DNA from: Nicotiana tabacum
Lineage: Eukaryota; Streptophyta; Magnoliopsida; Solanales; Solanaceae
Assembly: GCF_000715075.1 (NCBI RefSeq)
Contig: NC_134102.1
Coordinates: 97,233,766-97,297,765, forward strand
Direction of reading: 5' to 3'
Length of the DNA: 64,000 nt
Shown here piece by piece: positions 47,985-62,000 of the stretch (position 1 is its first letter; every line of letters starts with the position of its first letter). The notes below the pieces were generated by a model. The model ran no database searches and was not told the origin of the DNA. It worked only from the letters and a program-made list of their open reading frames with translations. The position numbers and the translations under genes were made by a program.

Positions 47985-49095
47985 GGATTTGTATCTGTAC
48001 CCTATATTTGTGTCACCTTTTAACTTGTACCCTATTTTTTAAAATTATTGATTTGATAGTCATCTCACAAAAAATCCACAATAATATGACAATTATACCT
48101 CTGACAAAGGATATAAAATGATCTTCTCCTTTCCTCTCAGCAACTTTATAAAAAAATCAAAAACTTGTCTAGATTCATCTTCAGAATCACACTTGCATGA
48201 AGTTGTTTCACCTTGAAGCTAAAACTGCATGCTAATATAGCATGAAGTTGTTTCATGTTGAAGCTAAAACTTCATGCTAATGAATGCTGAAGTTATTTAT
48301 CCTGCAGTCTACAGTTTTGTCATGAATTTTATCCGAAATTTTAGTATAAATATGCTGAAGTTATTTAGTTCATTTGCTAAAATTTCAGACTAAACATGAT
48401 TAAGTTCATGCTTAAGTTATTTAGTTAATTTGCTAAAACTTCTGACTAAACATTCTTAAGTCATTTAGTTCATTTGCTAAAATTTCAGACTAAACATGCT
48501 GAAATTATTTAGTTCATTTGCTAAAACTTCAGACAAAACATGCTGAAATTATTTAATTCATTTGCTAAAACTCCAGATTAAACATGCTTAAGTTATTTAG
48601 TTCATTTGCTAAAACTTCAGACTAAACATGCTTAAGTTTTTTAGTTCATTTGCTAAAATTTCAGACTAAACATGCTGAAATTTTATAGTTCATTTGCTAA
48701 AACTTTAGACTAAACATGCTTAAGTTTTTGTCTTGCAGTATGTAATTTTCTAAAGAATTTTTGCTAATGCATGCTGAAGTTATTTAGTTCATTTGTTAAA
48801 ATTTCATACCAAAACATGCTAAAATTTTGTAACGCAGTCTACAGTTTTGTCCTGAGTTTTATCCCAAATTTCAGTATAAACAAGCTGAAGTTTTTTAGTT
48901 TATTTGCTAAAACTTCAGTCTAAACATGTTTAATTTTTGTCCTGTAGTTTGCAAATAGTCTTTTATTAAAGAAGATCAAAATTATCTTTTTAAAATATTT
49001 TTAACAAAAAAATGGGTACGAATGCAAACGAAAAAATAAAAGGGGTATAAGTTAAAAAGGGGCGACCAAATAGGGCGCCCATGCAATTTTTACTT
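47985..49095. mobile_element. Non-autonomous transposon-like unit with internal minisatellite
   Basis: Diverged inverted ends enclose about 1 kb. The left end reads TTGTATCTGTACCCTATATT then TTTTAACTTGTACCCTATT. The right end, inverted, reads TTGCATGGGCGCCCTATTTG then TTTTAACTTATACCCC. Long inverted ends suggest a Mutator-like derivative. The interior (48,200-48,950) is an array of roughly 50-bp units built on TTTAGTTCATTTGCTAAAAC, TTCAGACTAAACATGCT and GAAGTTATT. There is no ORF. The unit ends about 120 bp before the GatC start codon, so it may lie in that promoter. Confidence 0.55.
48360..48930 (+). repeat. Minisatellite array, unit about 48-53 bp
   Basis: At least nine imperfect units share TTTAGTTCATTTGCTAAAA and CAGACTAAACATGCT. 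Units alternate between CTGAAATTATT and CTTAAGTTATT versions, suggesting exchange or higher-order duplication. The array lies inside the transposon-like unit at 47,985-49,095. Confidence 0.8.
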
Positions 49096-49218
49096 TAAAG
49101 TTGAGATCAGTCCTAAATAGGTCCAATCAATTGACAGTCCAGCCCAAAATGTGAATATGGGCTTAAGTCCAAAAATAAATGTAGTATCATCGATCAAACA
49201 AACACACACTATCTATCC

Positions 49219-51589
49219 ATGGGAAGCAGCATTAAAGCTTTGCATTTGCTGAAACCAGCCACTGATTCTTTCTTCTTCAATTTCACCAAAAATGGCATTT
49301 CCTCATTACCAGTGTCAATCAAGCAGCGAAGAAGCTACTCTATGAAATCGAGTGTTCTAGAGCCTCCTGATGTTCCTCGTTTGGCTGAAACTGCTCGAAT
49401 TTCACTCACCCCCCAACAAGTAATTATTATTCTTTTCATATTTAACCTTATTGTTGTTGTTTATATAATCAAAAATTAATCTTGGGTTTTCTTTGTAGGT
49501 TGAAGAATTTGCTCCCAAAATTCGACAAGTTATAGATTGGTACCGTTCTTTCTCTGCATTTTTTGTCTCTGTATATGTTTGCCTCTAAGTCATTGGTTAA
49601 TATTAAAAAGGAATTAAGATGGTGTTCTAATGGTTGAAACTTTGTTGCGGTTTTAATTTTCTTCCAGTGATTTATTGATATTAAGGTTACGAGGAGGGAT
49701 ATGTTTGTTAAACACTTCTCAAATTCAACATTTACTTGATATCTTGCTCTTAATTCAACTGAGTCCCTTTGAGCAGAAATTTTATTGATTTGGTTAGCAG
49801 GCTTTAATTTCATCGTCGTATTACTTATTTAGTGACCTGAGAAGTTGTTGTTTTTTAAATAATGATGACTGAGAAATCCATCTAGGGCCAACCCTCAGGA
49901 CCAACCGCATCCTTCGAACTCAGCGATAATGGACCCACCCTTCTACCCTTCTCCACTTAAATACCAAGCTTAGTTCATATGATGCAGGGCTTGAACCTAT
50001 GGCCTTTTAGTACCTTAGAGGTGTTGTCATTTACATTTATTTTAGCTAAGTTAACTATGCTAAAGATAGTAGAGTTATGTATCTTAGAACTCAAGTGGTA
50101 GATAAAACTGAGTAACATAAAGTTACTGCTCAATTTGTATTAGGAGAACCCCCAATGTGTGTAAGACACACGTAAGATATGTCTTTTTCTTTTCCCCTCT
50201 TTGCGAGCAGGGTGAGGAATGAAGGGTGAGGAATGGAGCAGTTTGATGAATCGTCGCCTAATTAATCACCAAAATTTGTCTTCAAATTCTGAAACTAATG
50301 TTCAGAGTTCTTATTTCAAGCTAGAATTCTGGTTGTGCTTGAGCTTGAAATAGTTAGAACCGTTGAAGCTTGCAAGGCATTAGTCCAAGAATATGGTGGA
50401 TACTTGATATTTGTCTTTCCTAGCTAATAGGAGGGAGGGAAGGAGGGGACCGGTGGTACATTATTTACTTTTGGTACGTTCTGCAATGGTGCATTGTCTA
50501 CTTTTCATGTTTTGATGTGCCTTCCTCGTGGGTGAAACAGGTTTGGACAACTTCAAGCTGTTGATCTGCAGAGTATCGAGCCAGCCATAAGGGCAGGTGC
50601 TTAAGATACTTAATTGAATACTTCTCTTTGATTTTTCTTTTTCTTTTGGAGTTCTATATTTTTTTCTTTTTCTTGAAGATAATGTCATATGTTTCTCAAA
50701 ATAGTGCTTGCATCATTTGGCATGAAAATCAGAAAAAAATGGTATAAGAATGCCTGCCTTCTCATCTCGGGCTATAAGCACCAAAACAGAGACTTTTTCC
50801 CCCATATTTTCTTTTTTGAGTTGGCCGTGCACCAAATATGCCATGCTAAAAGATTTCATTGACTGATCTTCAGTGTCAGCTATCAGACACCCAACAATGA
50901 AGAAATTTATCTTCTTGCAGATTGTATTCTATTAAAATAGAACAGCAACTAACGCCTACCTCATTCCTTTTTTCTCCTCTCATGTTCTACTTTACTAGTG
51001 TTAACCTTTGCAGAGTAGCCTTAGCAATGGATTCCTGGAAGAAGCTTTAGCTGTGCTAGGGTAGACTAACAATAGGTTAAACAGTCAAGGTTACTGTTCT
51101 TCTTTTTTCATCTGGATCTTTCCTGGATTTAAATATCCTATAGAAAGCTGAAACAGATTGTAAGAATGTCAAGTTGATACAATTAGGCTATCAATCAAAA
51201 CATTTGCTTGGGAATTCTGTGTCTCTTGACTTGAACAATCAGAATGTTTTGTTGGATTTTCTTTTCTGACTTGTGTATTAATAACATGTAAGAGTACAAG
51301 ACTTTTGAACAACAAAGCATTTGATGCAACATTGAAATTTTTCTTTTTGGCAATTTTTTCTTGATCTACAGATACTGAGGGAGATAATTTGCGGGATGAC
51401 GTATCTGAGAAGTTTGAGAATAGGTAATGTTGTTTTCCGCCATCTACTTTCTTTTATGTTATTTGGCCCTATGGTAGCAAACGAATGATTCTTGTATGCA
51501 ATTTCCTCAATAGGGAAGCATTGATTTCTGCTGTGCCTAGCTTTGAGGAGCCTTACATCAAAGTTCCCAAAGTGTTGAATAAGGAGTAA
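49219..51589 (+). CDS. GATC: Glutamyl-tRNA(Gln) amidotransferase subunit C, organellar (GatC)
   Basis: Small subunit of the GatCAB amidotransferase, which converts Glu-tRNA(Gln) to Gln-tRNA(Gln) in mitochondria and chloroplasts. GatC wraps around and stabilises GatA and GatB. Exons: 49219-49419, 49499-49539, 50541-50596, 51372-51423, 51514-51589, all in phase, giving 141 aa. The first 40 or so residues are rich in Ser, Lys and hydrophobics with few acids, fitting an organelle transit peptide. The conserved core follows: [37 protein letters not shown] and the C-terminal [10 protein letters not shown]. The first ATG of the frame was taken. It is convergent with the glycine-rich protein gene 1.4 kb downstream. 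Confidence 0.93.
49855..50030 (-). mobile_element. SINE, Solanaceae type, in GatC intron 2
   Basis: On the minus strand a B-box-like AGGTTCAAGCCCT near 49,993 is followed by GTGGAGAAGGGTAGAAGGGT, GGTCCATTATCGCTGAGTTC and a GGATTTCTCAGTCATCATTA end. The right half of this sequence matches the fragment at 21,068-21,165. It lies antisense in the intron between exons 49499-49539 and 50541-50596. Confidence 0.55.
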
Positions 51590-51599
51590 TATTATTTAG

Positions 51600-53028
51600 G
51601 TAATATTTCATTTTACTTTCACGCAAAGTTTGTTGATGTATTTTGATTAGAAGAAAGACTAGAATTCATCACTCCAAAATCTTTTCCCAGATGTATTTAG
51701 ATGCAGATGAACTTTTTTTTTTTCATGTTTAATAGTTAAGTCTCTTACTGCTGTTATCTCTATTCAATTGCTCTATTGCTCATCGAAAAAGTTCACAAGT
51801 ATCTGAATTGGTATTTTGTACATTTCCTACTTGTCCGATATTTAAAACATAACGTCATTTAGCCCCTATAACCTATTCCTCTGTGTGTTCGCACTCTTCC
51901 TTTTTCAAATGAAAATGGTCATTGTTCAGGTTTGAATTCCATAGAAGAGATAACATGGATGAAATATATAATGACAAACGAATGAAAACTTCCTCAAGAT
52001 TCTAATCAGATTTGATCCACTTAGAGTTCTAAAAATTGGTTGAGTGAGCTTGCAGATTTACTTTATTTCGTTAAATAAGTAAACAATTGAATAGGTTCTT
52101 AAATATAAGGATGGTCAATCATTAATTCATAACAACAAAAGCATTGATGTCCAAATTTAAAGTTCAATTCCAATTCAAACTAGACGTTTGTGTTATGATT
52201 CAATCTGTCATTAATATGACCCAAGTAACTATATGGAGTACGTGAAACCAACAAAGAATATGAATCTTTGATGCTGCCCACAAAGTGAACGTCCATCAAC
52301 CAATCAGCTTTCTCAAAAACTTCATTAGTACTTGATTTCAAACTAAAAGAAAATGGACAAATCAAGAACTCGTAATGGAGTGCATTTTGCAAATGTATAT
52401 ACGCCAATCCTGTAAGAAGCAGCAGCGTTATTTTTTTGACTGAAGTTGCAAATCCAATGTTATGGATATAGGAAAAAGTAAATCAAATGTTGTGTATGTT
52501 TAAAATGAGAACTTTTTTGCCCACATTTAAACAATCTTTAAACTCTCTATACAAAAACCAATACTCAATCAGAGCTGTTTTATCACCAATCTTCTTTTTT
52601 CGAAAACCATACAAGCAGGGTCAACCAGAACACAGTACAAGAAAGAAACTCAAAGTAGCAACTCAGTCGAGATACTGATAATGCAACAAAACTCAGGTAG
52701 AAAAATACATCTTATTGAATAAGAAACTAATAAGCATCACCCGAAGATTACATTAGAATTCCAGAAGGATATATCTCTTGGATATTTACAGTGAAGAAAC
52801 ACAACTGCACAACCAAAAGTGGGGGGTGTTACACAATGAATGCCTCTCTCGGTATTTCTATCTACTCTTTCAACTTTCTTCTGTTGTCTACCCAATTCCT
52901 TTCTACATCTGTGACAATTCACTATCTAAACGACTAAATAAAAGGTAAAAAGTGGGTGATGTAGAAAAATCAAAATGAACCCAGAAAAAAGATAGGGTGT
53001 TAGCGGAATATTTCTGCTCAGCTTTGTA
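51600..53028. other. Convergent intergenic region between GatC and the glycine-rich gene
   Basis: AT-rich sequence with no gene or repeat that I recognise. It should contain the two 3' UTRs facing each other. Confidence 0.45.
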
Positions 53029-56000
53029 CTATGATTGCCAAAACAGTTCGAAGTCATTGCTATACAACGACCTATCTTGAATCTCTAGATTAGCAACATG
53101 CCAATTTACGAGCTGCAATTGGATACATTTACACAGAACCAGTGCGAAAGGAAATATCCACCATTCACTTTCATCCCTGCAATAGCAAAAGCATTATTTG
53201 ATAGCGAAATTGGATAAATTTCAGATGACAACATTGGACAAACTTCAGAATGCTTACATGTTCCATGGCTGGAAGTAAGGAAGCTTTCTGCTTGACTGGG
53301 TGCTATAGTGGACATATCCACAGACAAATGTGACAATCTAGCATGAGATAAATGATATACAGAGCAGTAAGTAGGCATACCCAGAAAATAATCGGTAAAA
53401 CATACTGATGAAATGAACTAACACCCTCAGTGGAGAGTTTAGACAGCGAATGGTCCTAATCGGTCAATTAGAAAAATCAGAAGTTATGGTGACATGCAAT
53501 TCAGCCATCTCAGTAGATGAATGTACATCCCAAGTTAGTTTTGAAAACACTAATCAAAACTCAGTGATGAATTTTGACTTGAACTGGATATGGACATTAG
53601 TGCAAAAACTGTTAGAAAAATAAATGGTACTCATTGAACAGAACTTATTTGGTTGTAGATTATGTAACTGAGATTCTGGTAATTATATACGTGCTACTAC
53701 AATTTCTCTTTTAAGGGAACTGGACTATTTCGGGATAAAATAGAGGACAGGGTTCAAATTTGGGAGAGGTAGTAGATCCAAATGATTGCATTTTGAAGTA
53801 TATGAATTGATAACTCCTAACTAATTGACACTTTATCGGGGTAAAAACCTAACAGACGAAAAGAACAGAAATTGATGAAGTATATCACTAGAGAAGATGT
53901 AAATTCCTACACTTGTGATACACTTGTGAGACTTCTATATCGAGCATCAGTGATAATGCAGCTTTCCCTCCAGTCAATCTCAGAGTATGACCCATTAAGT
54001 AAAGACAAAACAGAAAGGCACAAGGAAAGAGAAGGCAGAATATAAGGACCACTTAAAGAATGCTGACCATTTCTGGGCTCTAATAAGGTAAATAAGTTGG
54101 GAAAGGAACAGATGTATTAACAAAACAAGTTCGCTACAGGCGTAATTACTCTTTTCTTTTTTAACGGTAAAGGTAAAAGTTACTTACAACATTAATCAGG
54201 GATGTAATGTTCCACAAAGCATATACACGTGCAAGACCCGCAGAACGCCTTTGCCCATGACTGAAGAGAGCATTGATTCCAGCAGGAAATGGAAATAATA
54301 TTCCAAGAGGTAAAACAAACAAAACCAGAAAGACATCCGCTAAGGAAATCGAATACAGCTGGAGCAAAGTAAGCAGCACTAAACTAAAATCGCCTAGCAG
54401 CAGTATCGAAATGACCAAACCAACAAGATCCTGCAACATTAACAAAATGTTCTCAGTAACAAAATTTCAAAGCCACCTGACAAGAGAGAGAGAGAGGGGC
54501 AGACCTGATGACCAACTGGTTTAGTGTTATGAATTAAAAAAGAGAGAATATAAAACAGATCTCTTTTCTCCTTAAGCATCTTTAAGCTGTTAATGTCCAA
54601 AATCCCTCCGTAAAACTTCCGCTTTATGGTGTTTTTGTCATCCCCGCTTAAGTTTGACTCATCTCTTAGATAGCGCGGAGAATTCTGTCTGTCTGTGTTG
54701 CTATCACTGCAAACAACGGAACAAATAGATCAATTAGGTCCATAGCAGTTGGGAGAGCAAACAAAAGGGGGAAGATGTGAGATTAATATCGTTACCTACC
54801 TCCACATTAAAAGTTGAAAATATTTGGGGTGCCTAGAGCAAATAGCAAAAATGGCAGAGACTGGTATACAAAATGTTCAAGGAGGCACTAGCTATGAATT
54901 GTTCTTCTTTCGAGCCAGACTCTCCAAATCCATTAGGGGCATTACATATTTTAAACACTTTAACTTGCAGACATGAACTAATCAGTGATAGAATCTTCAG
55001 ATGATTAAACCCCTGCCCTCTTCTACCACTCCCCGCCGGTCCTTCTTCAGTGACCATAAGATGACCATGTAACAATTTCACAATAATGACAGCAACTGAT
55101 AGCAACACAAACAGTGCATAAACGATAGAATACATATTTAACATGTATTCATGACTTAAATAAAAGTCGCAGATACAAGTGAAACGATGAGAAGTATGAG
55201 AGTCCAGATGAAGGAATCTGTCAAGATGGACCGGAGTCGGGACAAAATGCAGGAGAAACCAAATAAAGGATCTAAAGGAAACTCTCTAAGTGCACACCAT
55301 ACCTTGATAGGTGTTCACTTCTGGAGCCTTCATCAAGACCTTCAAAAGACACTAGCCCAGCTTCTTCTTCGATAACACACACCGAAAGTCCAAATTGAGT
55401 ATAGCTGTCAGTTGTTGCTTGGAACGATGCAAGATCCACGCGGATGCCGTAGACCCTTAAAGCAGGATTGGCAAAAGTTTCAAGCCATCTAAGCACCGGG
55501 CGAAACATTGTACTAAGGCAACCCCGACGAACCAAGCGCAACTGTGCATTCAAACCAGCCACAAGACGGTACCATGTAGTAGGTGGAACGGACTGAAAAC
55601 AATTGCATATCTTTAATTACAAGGTGATTAAAGCATCAGGAAATCCCTGCTTCTTCTCTAACTTTTTTTGTTTTTGCAGTGGCTCATGACTAACCTGACT
55701 CATAAGACTGGTAATAACATTGTCATTATTGAGTGAGAATGGAGCCATATAACTTCCATCACCACCAAATAGCAGGGACATCGGAAACCTTTGGTGAAGA
55801 CTAGGAGGAAGATCGCTTCGCTTTTCATCACCACCAAGAAAGAAGTCCAAATATGCTAGCATTAGATCAGGTGTTGCTGCTACCTACAGTCATGAAGACC
55901 TATAAGTTAAGGTTGAAAAGTCATTCTCGAACCGCATGGTTCAGTAAAATTTGCTTTTGGGACTCTGAACATAAAATCAAATAAACAGGGGAAAATGACA

Positions 56001-59000
56001 CATTTTTGCAACCGAAAAAGAAAATCAAAACTAATGTTATTGAGAAAATAATTTAGTTCAACATCTGATATTGTAAAATTATTACTTTATTAACAAATTC
56101 AACGTCTGACATATCCAGGAATCATTATAATATGCTAATCTTTAGAAGCGGTCCACTATGGTTGAAAAACAAAATTTGGATTGAAGTCTTTTAATTTTAG
56201 GAAGAAATCAACAGTGGAAAACTGAAAAGCAGTGGCTGAAATCAAAATTTTGAGTTACAGCACATGGATGGCAGTATAAAGTCAAAATACAAGACACAAT
56301 GGCTCTACTAAAAATAAGCAGAACTATCACACAACTGAGATGCTGCTTTTTCCTGCTCAGCATGATGTAGTTGGTCCAGTTAGAAACTCTGACAAAATAA
56401 AGATGCTGTTCAAACTTAACAATACATTTATGCCACTTTATTGTACAAGAAAAATATCCAAAAGACTGTCACCTGCATAAAACAAGCGTACACAAAGCCA
56501 GAGTACAAAAATGGTGTTTAAAGTTTGAACAGCAAATAGCAGAAAGAACCAAAATTTCACCCATTCAAATTTCTAAACATGCTTAAAAATAAAATAATGA
56601 CAAATGATATCTGACCAAAGTACAGTATAATCTAACCTTCAGCCCCTCATAAAGAGCACGTGATCGACAAGAACGTAAGCAAGCATGATCATATTCTGAT
56701 CGAACAAATTCACGAAGACGTTGTAACTTCATTCTACGCCGCCATTGCTGCCATGACCATGCAAGAGGATACACAAGGATACAAAGAATGCTATGCACTG
56801 CTCCTTCCCACCATTGGTAGGCAGCAATAGTATTAATCTCATCCACAAAGGTGTTGAAGGCACCCTCATATCTGGCAGTTAAATACAGAACTACTGAATG
56901 GCTATTCCCAGTTTGTATAAATTATTCGAAGAAGAAAGACAAAGACTCCAGATTTTGGGGAAAATATTAAAATGAAGAAAAGAACCAGCCAGAGAAAATG
57001 GAGGCAGAAAGAGATACATATTCCTCCTCCCTCATTTTCCCTTCTGGATTAAAGCAAGAGTAAACTTGAAAAAAAACATGACTTCATTGAAACATAACAA
57101 CCAAAGCAACACATTCAAAACAAGAGTAAACTGCCAAGATAAAACGAAAAAATATCAACTTACACAACTTCTTTTATTTGCTGTGGAGGTGTATGAGACA
57201 GATGCCAAGGTTCACTGAATGTGTTTGGACCCAAAAAGTACAATCTATAGACATGGCTTTGGGACTCCTCGACCCTGTTTGTTTCCAAAACCTGAAAGAA
57301 GCCAATGCCAAATTCCACTTTTTACCTTCAAATTCCACCTAAGCTAGTAAAAATGTAGACAATCTAATACAGTTGCATTATTGTATGTCAATAAGAGACA
57401 TCTGGACAGACCTCATTCAATGACTCCAGAAATGGAAACGAGTGATCAATTTGAGAACCCTGTTGTGTGGGAGCAGGACCTGGTGACTCATCGACACCAA
57501 CAAACTTCATTCGAGCTACGCTAAGAACTAACGCTAACAAAATGAGAAGACCTAAAAGGAGAAGAACAAACAACCAGGGCCCTCCAAATGTGTAGATTAG
57601 TTCTTCAAGAGCTGTATAACAATGAGGCATATGGTATCTCTCGGAAACACATTTGTAAGGACAAGGACGTTCTGTAACACCACCTATTACAAGGAAAGCT
57701 TCTTAAAGTTAGTCTAAGAGTAGCCACCATCAACCATGAATCAGCAAAGAATTGTGTAGAGAACAAAATTTCACGAATTCTGAACAAATAGGATGAGAAA
57801 AAGAATCTTGTCAAAATGTAGGAAATACAGAGACTCATACAAGTTAATTTCACTGATGTAGATCTTTTGAATGTTACTTAGTGTCTTAAAAAGATTCATT
57901 TCCTATTTATTTATTTATTAAGAAAAAACTTAACCCCAAAAGCCATAACATTTATGTTGGTGAAAGTAACTTGTATCTGGCCTCCTTATTCCTCTATTGT
58001 ACGGAAACTAGTGAAAGCCTTTGCAGCTGCTATAAACAGCGCGTCAGTTACAATACCTCGGACAGCAATATAAACAGCTCGATGTGGGAGCTCATCACTC
58101 AGGCACGAAACACAAAGGGCTCTATCAGATCCTGTGACATTCTTGAAAGTACCAAGTGGGCATTCCTGTATAGACACAACAGAGGAATTACAAAAAAAAA
58201 AAGAGAAAAATTCACAGATAAATACATTTCCGAATTTAGGGAAGGAAAAACAATGGAAACCCACACAATTGGAAATGATAACAGACTGATGATAAAAAAG
58301 AAATGACCACCCCCTCCATCCAGGAAGTTCTTTCTTTGCCCTTCTTTCAAGCTGATTCAAGAACCTTATACAAAGAGAAGCTTATAGATACTATTGGGAA
58401 CTTACCTCACAGAAAATCCCATAAAGACCTTTTGGGCATGGCTTTCCAGACAAAGTTCCACTTCCACCACTACCACCTTGCTCTCCACCCAATCCACCCC
58501 TGAGGAAACAGCACACGTGACATAAATACAATCAAAGGTAAAGACTGGAACCACTGTTACAAAGTTAAGTCACAACCGTACTGGATTAGTAATTGATCTG
58601 AAGGTCGACTAAGAGGACCTTCACGTATCGCTCACCTCCAGCATAACTTATTTACAATAACTTAGGCAATTTTCCCATAAAAAAGAACACATTTAAAATA
58701 ATCAAAACAAATTCATGAAAAATACTCAGTATTAACCACTTGCTAATTGCTCCTAACAGGCTAATACTATATGGTATATAGATATAAACCAATAAATAGA
58801 TGCTTCCACAGAAATAGATTTGCAAAAATCTCAAAAGGACGTGTGGGATACACGAAGAAACCACAATGGAATTCTTTGTAATAAATTTAATTTAATGAGC
58901 TGTCAGTCACAGAGATCTTAAATGCATTCATAGGATCCATCTTGTAAAAATGCATTAACAGTTGAAGGATAGCCTAATCCCCCCCCCCCCAAAAAAAAAA

Positions 59001-62000
59001 AAAAAAAACTTCTAATCCAGTCTCTAGCTTTATCTCCTAACTGGATCTTAGACCAGCTAAGCAATCGCAAAGAATGAAGCAACAAATTGCACTTGAGGTT
59101 CAGAAGTTGATTGTGGCCATCAGGCCCAATAACAAATTACTAATTGATGCAACTAATAAACCAACATTCATTAGAATTTGAAATCAGATGCTCAGGAAGT
59201 ATCATAAGCAACGTAATGACATACTTCCAAAGAGAACAATGAAAAGTGCGGCTACAACTCTATCCAGTCATTGAAGTGAAACTATGCATCTTCATGTTAT
59301 AAGCAGAGAATTTGACAAGAAATATCAATTACATAGCAAAGTAATCTGAACAACAGCAAAAGAATGCAAACACAACAAGACTTAACATTTGGATATTTCA
59401 GGTCTAGCTATTTGCATCTCTTGATAGTGCAATAATACAGTCGAGAAAAAATGGTTTATGAATTCAGGAAAACAAGATTGCATCTTTCAATGAATTGAAA
59501 CATGGCATTACCAGCAGGCTAGAACATAGAACGATGGACCTGTTTACTTCAGCAATTTCTATAGTACAATAACTAGACTAGAAAAAGATGCACTAAGATG
59601 ACTACACAAGTTATCCACAACTTATCAAATGAATCGTGTATATCCCAAAGTACGCAACTTAACAATAGCGCAACTCGTGAAAATGCAATATGTTGATTCA
59701 TAACTGCACAAACCTTGTATAGATGCTCCCATTCACAGTTGCTATTGGCTGATACACATCTCCAGTAGGAATGTCCGACCAGTGAAAGTGTATTCGTCCA
59801 CCACCTCCACCACCACCACCACTGGAACTGCTACTACCTCCAAGGCTTGACATGGTGCCAGATTCACCAAGATGGAGTGATTTCAAAAACAATAGAATAC
59901 TTCCACCGGATCCACCTCCAGGCCCTATGTACTGATCTCTAGTTAGATAACCTTTCTTCCTGAAGCTTTCTTCAAAGCTGTCCCCGTCAGAGTCAACTTT
60001 GCCTTTGACCGACAAATACATCAGGGGATGCTCCCACGAACCCATTACTGCATTTGGATGACAGCAGAAAAAAGAGAAACAGAGCAAACAGATTTATATA
60101 ATACCCAAAGATAGTGTAATAACAAAGCATTAAAAACAATAATCTGTTTTTCACAGCAACTGGTCAAACAGTAGCATGTAATTGGAACCTCATGAATGAG
60201 TAAAGCATCAAGACAACATTCACGAAAGCTGATATAGCTTGACGAGTCACAGGCATTCAAGCCAAAAACCTTTTTTTTAATCAGGTAAGGTAAAATTCAA
60301 TTAATAGGAGCATCCAGAGGATGCAAACTCCGATTCAAGCTAAAAACCTACACTTGATACTGGCTTTAAATAGGTAGAAGCACACGGAAGTTGACAAGGT
60401 TAGAGAATTTGTTGCACATGTGATACTTTACTGTGACATTTGAAAAAATATGCATATCACATTTTATGAAGTATGTTTTCTTGCTCGTTAACACTTTAGT
60501 TTGAATAATGAACTGAGCTTGAATAAGGAAGTGAACTTAGAGGAACAATCTTACATTTTCTCAAGCCCCTTTTATTTGTTTTCCAGCTTTCTGTCCAAAG
60601 CAAATTCTTTAGGTACAAGATGGTTGGTTAGGAACAATCTAATGGATCATCTGATACACGCTCCCTTCCCTCAGCAAAGAGAAACAATCGACATTTTATC
60701 AACAAAAGTACTTGGACCTAGTGGAGAACACAACTAAAAGCTGGAGATTGGAGAGGATCAGCAACGAAAGGAAGGCGACATGGAAGATGACACCTACTTG
60801 TCTCCATTTGGAGTATATAGAACGAATGGAATAGGAGATCATTTTGTAATAGTGAGAATGATGTAGAAAGCACGAATAGATCTTTGTTATTGCACACATA
60901 TTTTTGGTGCAAGGAGAAAATAATGTTGTATTAATAGTTGGGAAAACTTGGTGGAAGACAATGTATGACTCAAGCAGAGCGACACACACATCTTGTATGT
61001 ATTTTCTTACACTGAATTGGTGCTTATTAATGAAGCATTTGACTTATCCAAAAAGAGTCCTTGGACCTTAGAGGGGAAGGAAAAGAGGAAGACTACAAAC
61101 AATGGAAGAAGAAGCATTAGATGCAGATGCCAAAACTGCCATGTTTGGAGAATAAGAAGACCCCAGATCTTCAATCAATGAACACTCTACTATGCCTGCA
61201 GACTATACAAAACATCTGTAACTACTACTTAATTCGAAAAAGGAGTAAATAGCAGAGATACATGCGCGACCGCTCGAGAGAAAACATGGACAAATTATTA
61301 CCACACTTTTGGTAGCTAGTCAATTACGGTGGATGGTGCAGAGTCTGTTCGGAATATAGTGGACGATGCCCATTACAGAAAAGGATGTGATGTTTAGCTG
61401 GGGTTTCCGACGAAGGAATAGAAGATGTAGAGCATGTGATGATATCTTGTGGATACTCTAGAAGAAAAAAGGAAGCTTGTGAAAGTGTGGAAAATAATTT
61501 TGTACTGAGTGCTAGTTTCTTGTTACTGGTTAAAGCTTGATGTACCGACAAGGTTTTTAAAAGTATAGATAAGCGGCTATTATTTGTAAAGAACCATATG
61601 TTTGTGCAGGTCTTCTACTTCTTTATACCACTCGTATAGCGGGTGAATTTGAAAAAGATGTATCTTTCTTTCAAAATTTTAGTAATTTGGGGGTGATTAA
61701 TCCATTCAATAAAATCTGATTTTTGAATCAAACCAGGATGAATGCGGAGTTGGTCTGACCTCTCAGTTGAATGTAAGACTTAGCTGGTATGGTTGCGACA
61801 AAAAGAAGTGGCATTTAAAACTGTTGTCGGATTAACATTTAAATTTGGCATTACAAAGCTTGCATTGTCTTTTTTCACCAGGCCCATGGCATGCCATGAC
61901 AATGCTTCTACTACTTAAAGAGGAAAATTCAAGATCATATGAAGAATTTCACCATTAGTACAAAATCAATAAAGCAATAGATGTTTATGCAATTTGTTTC

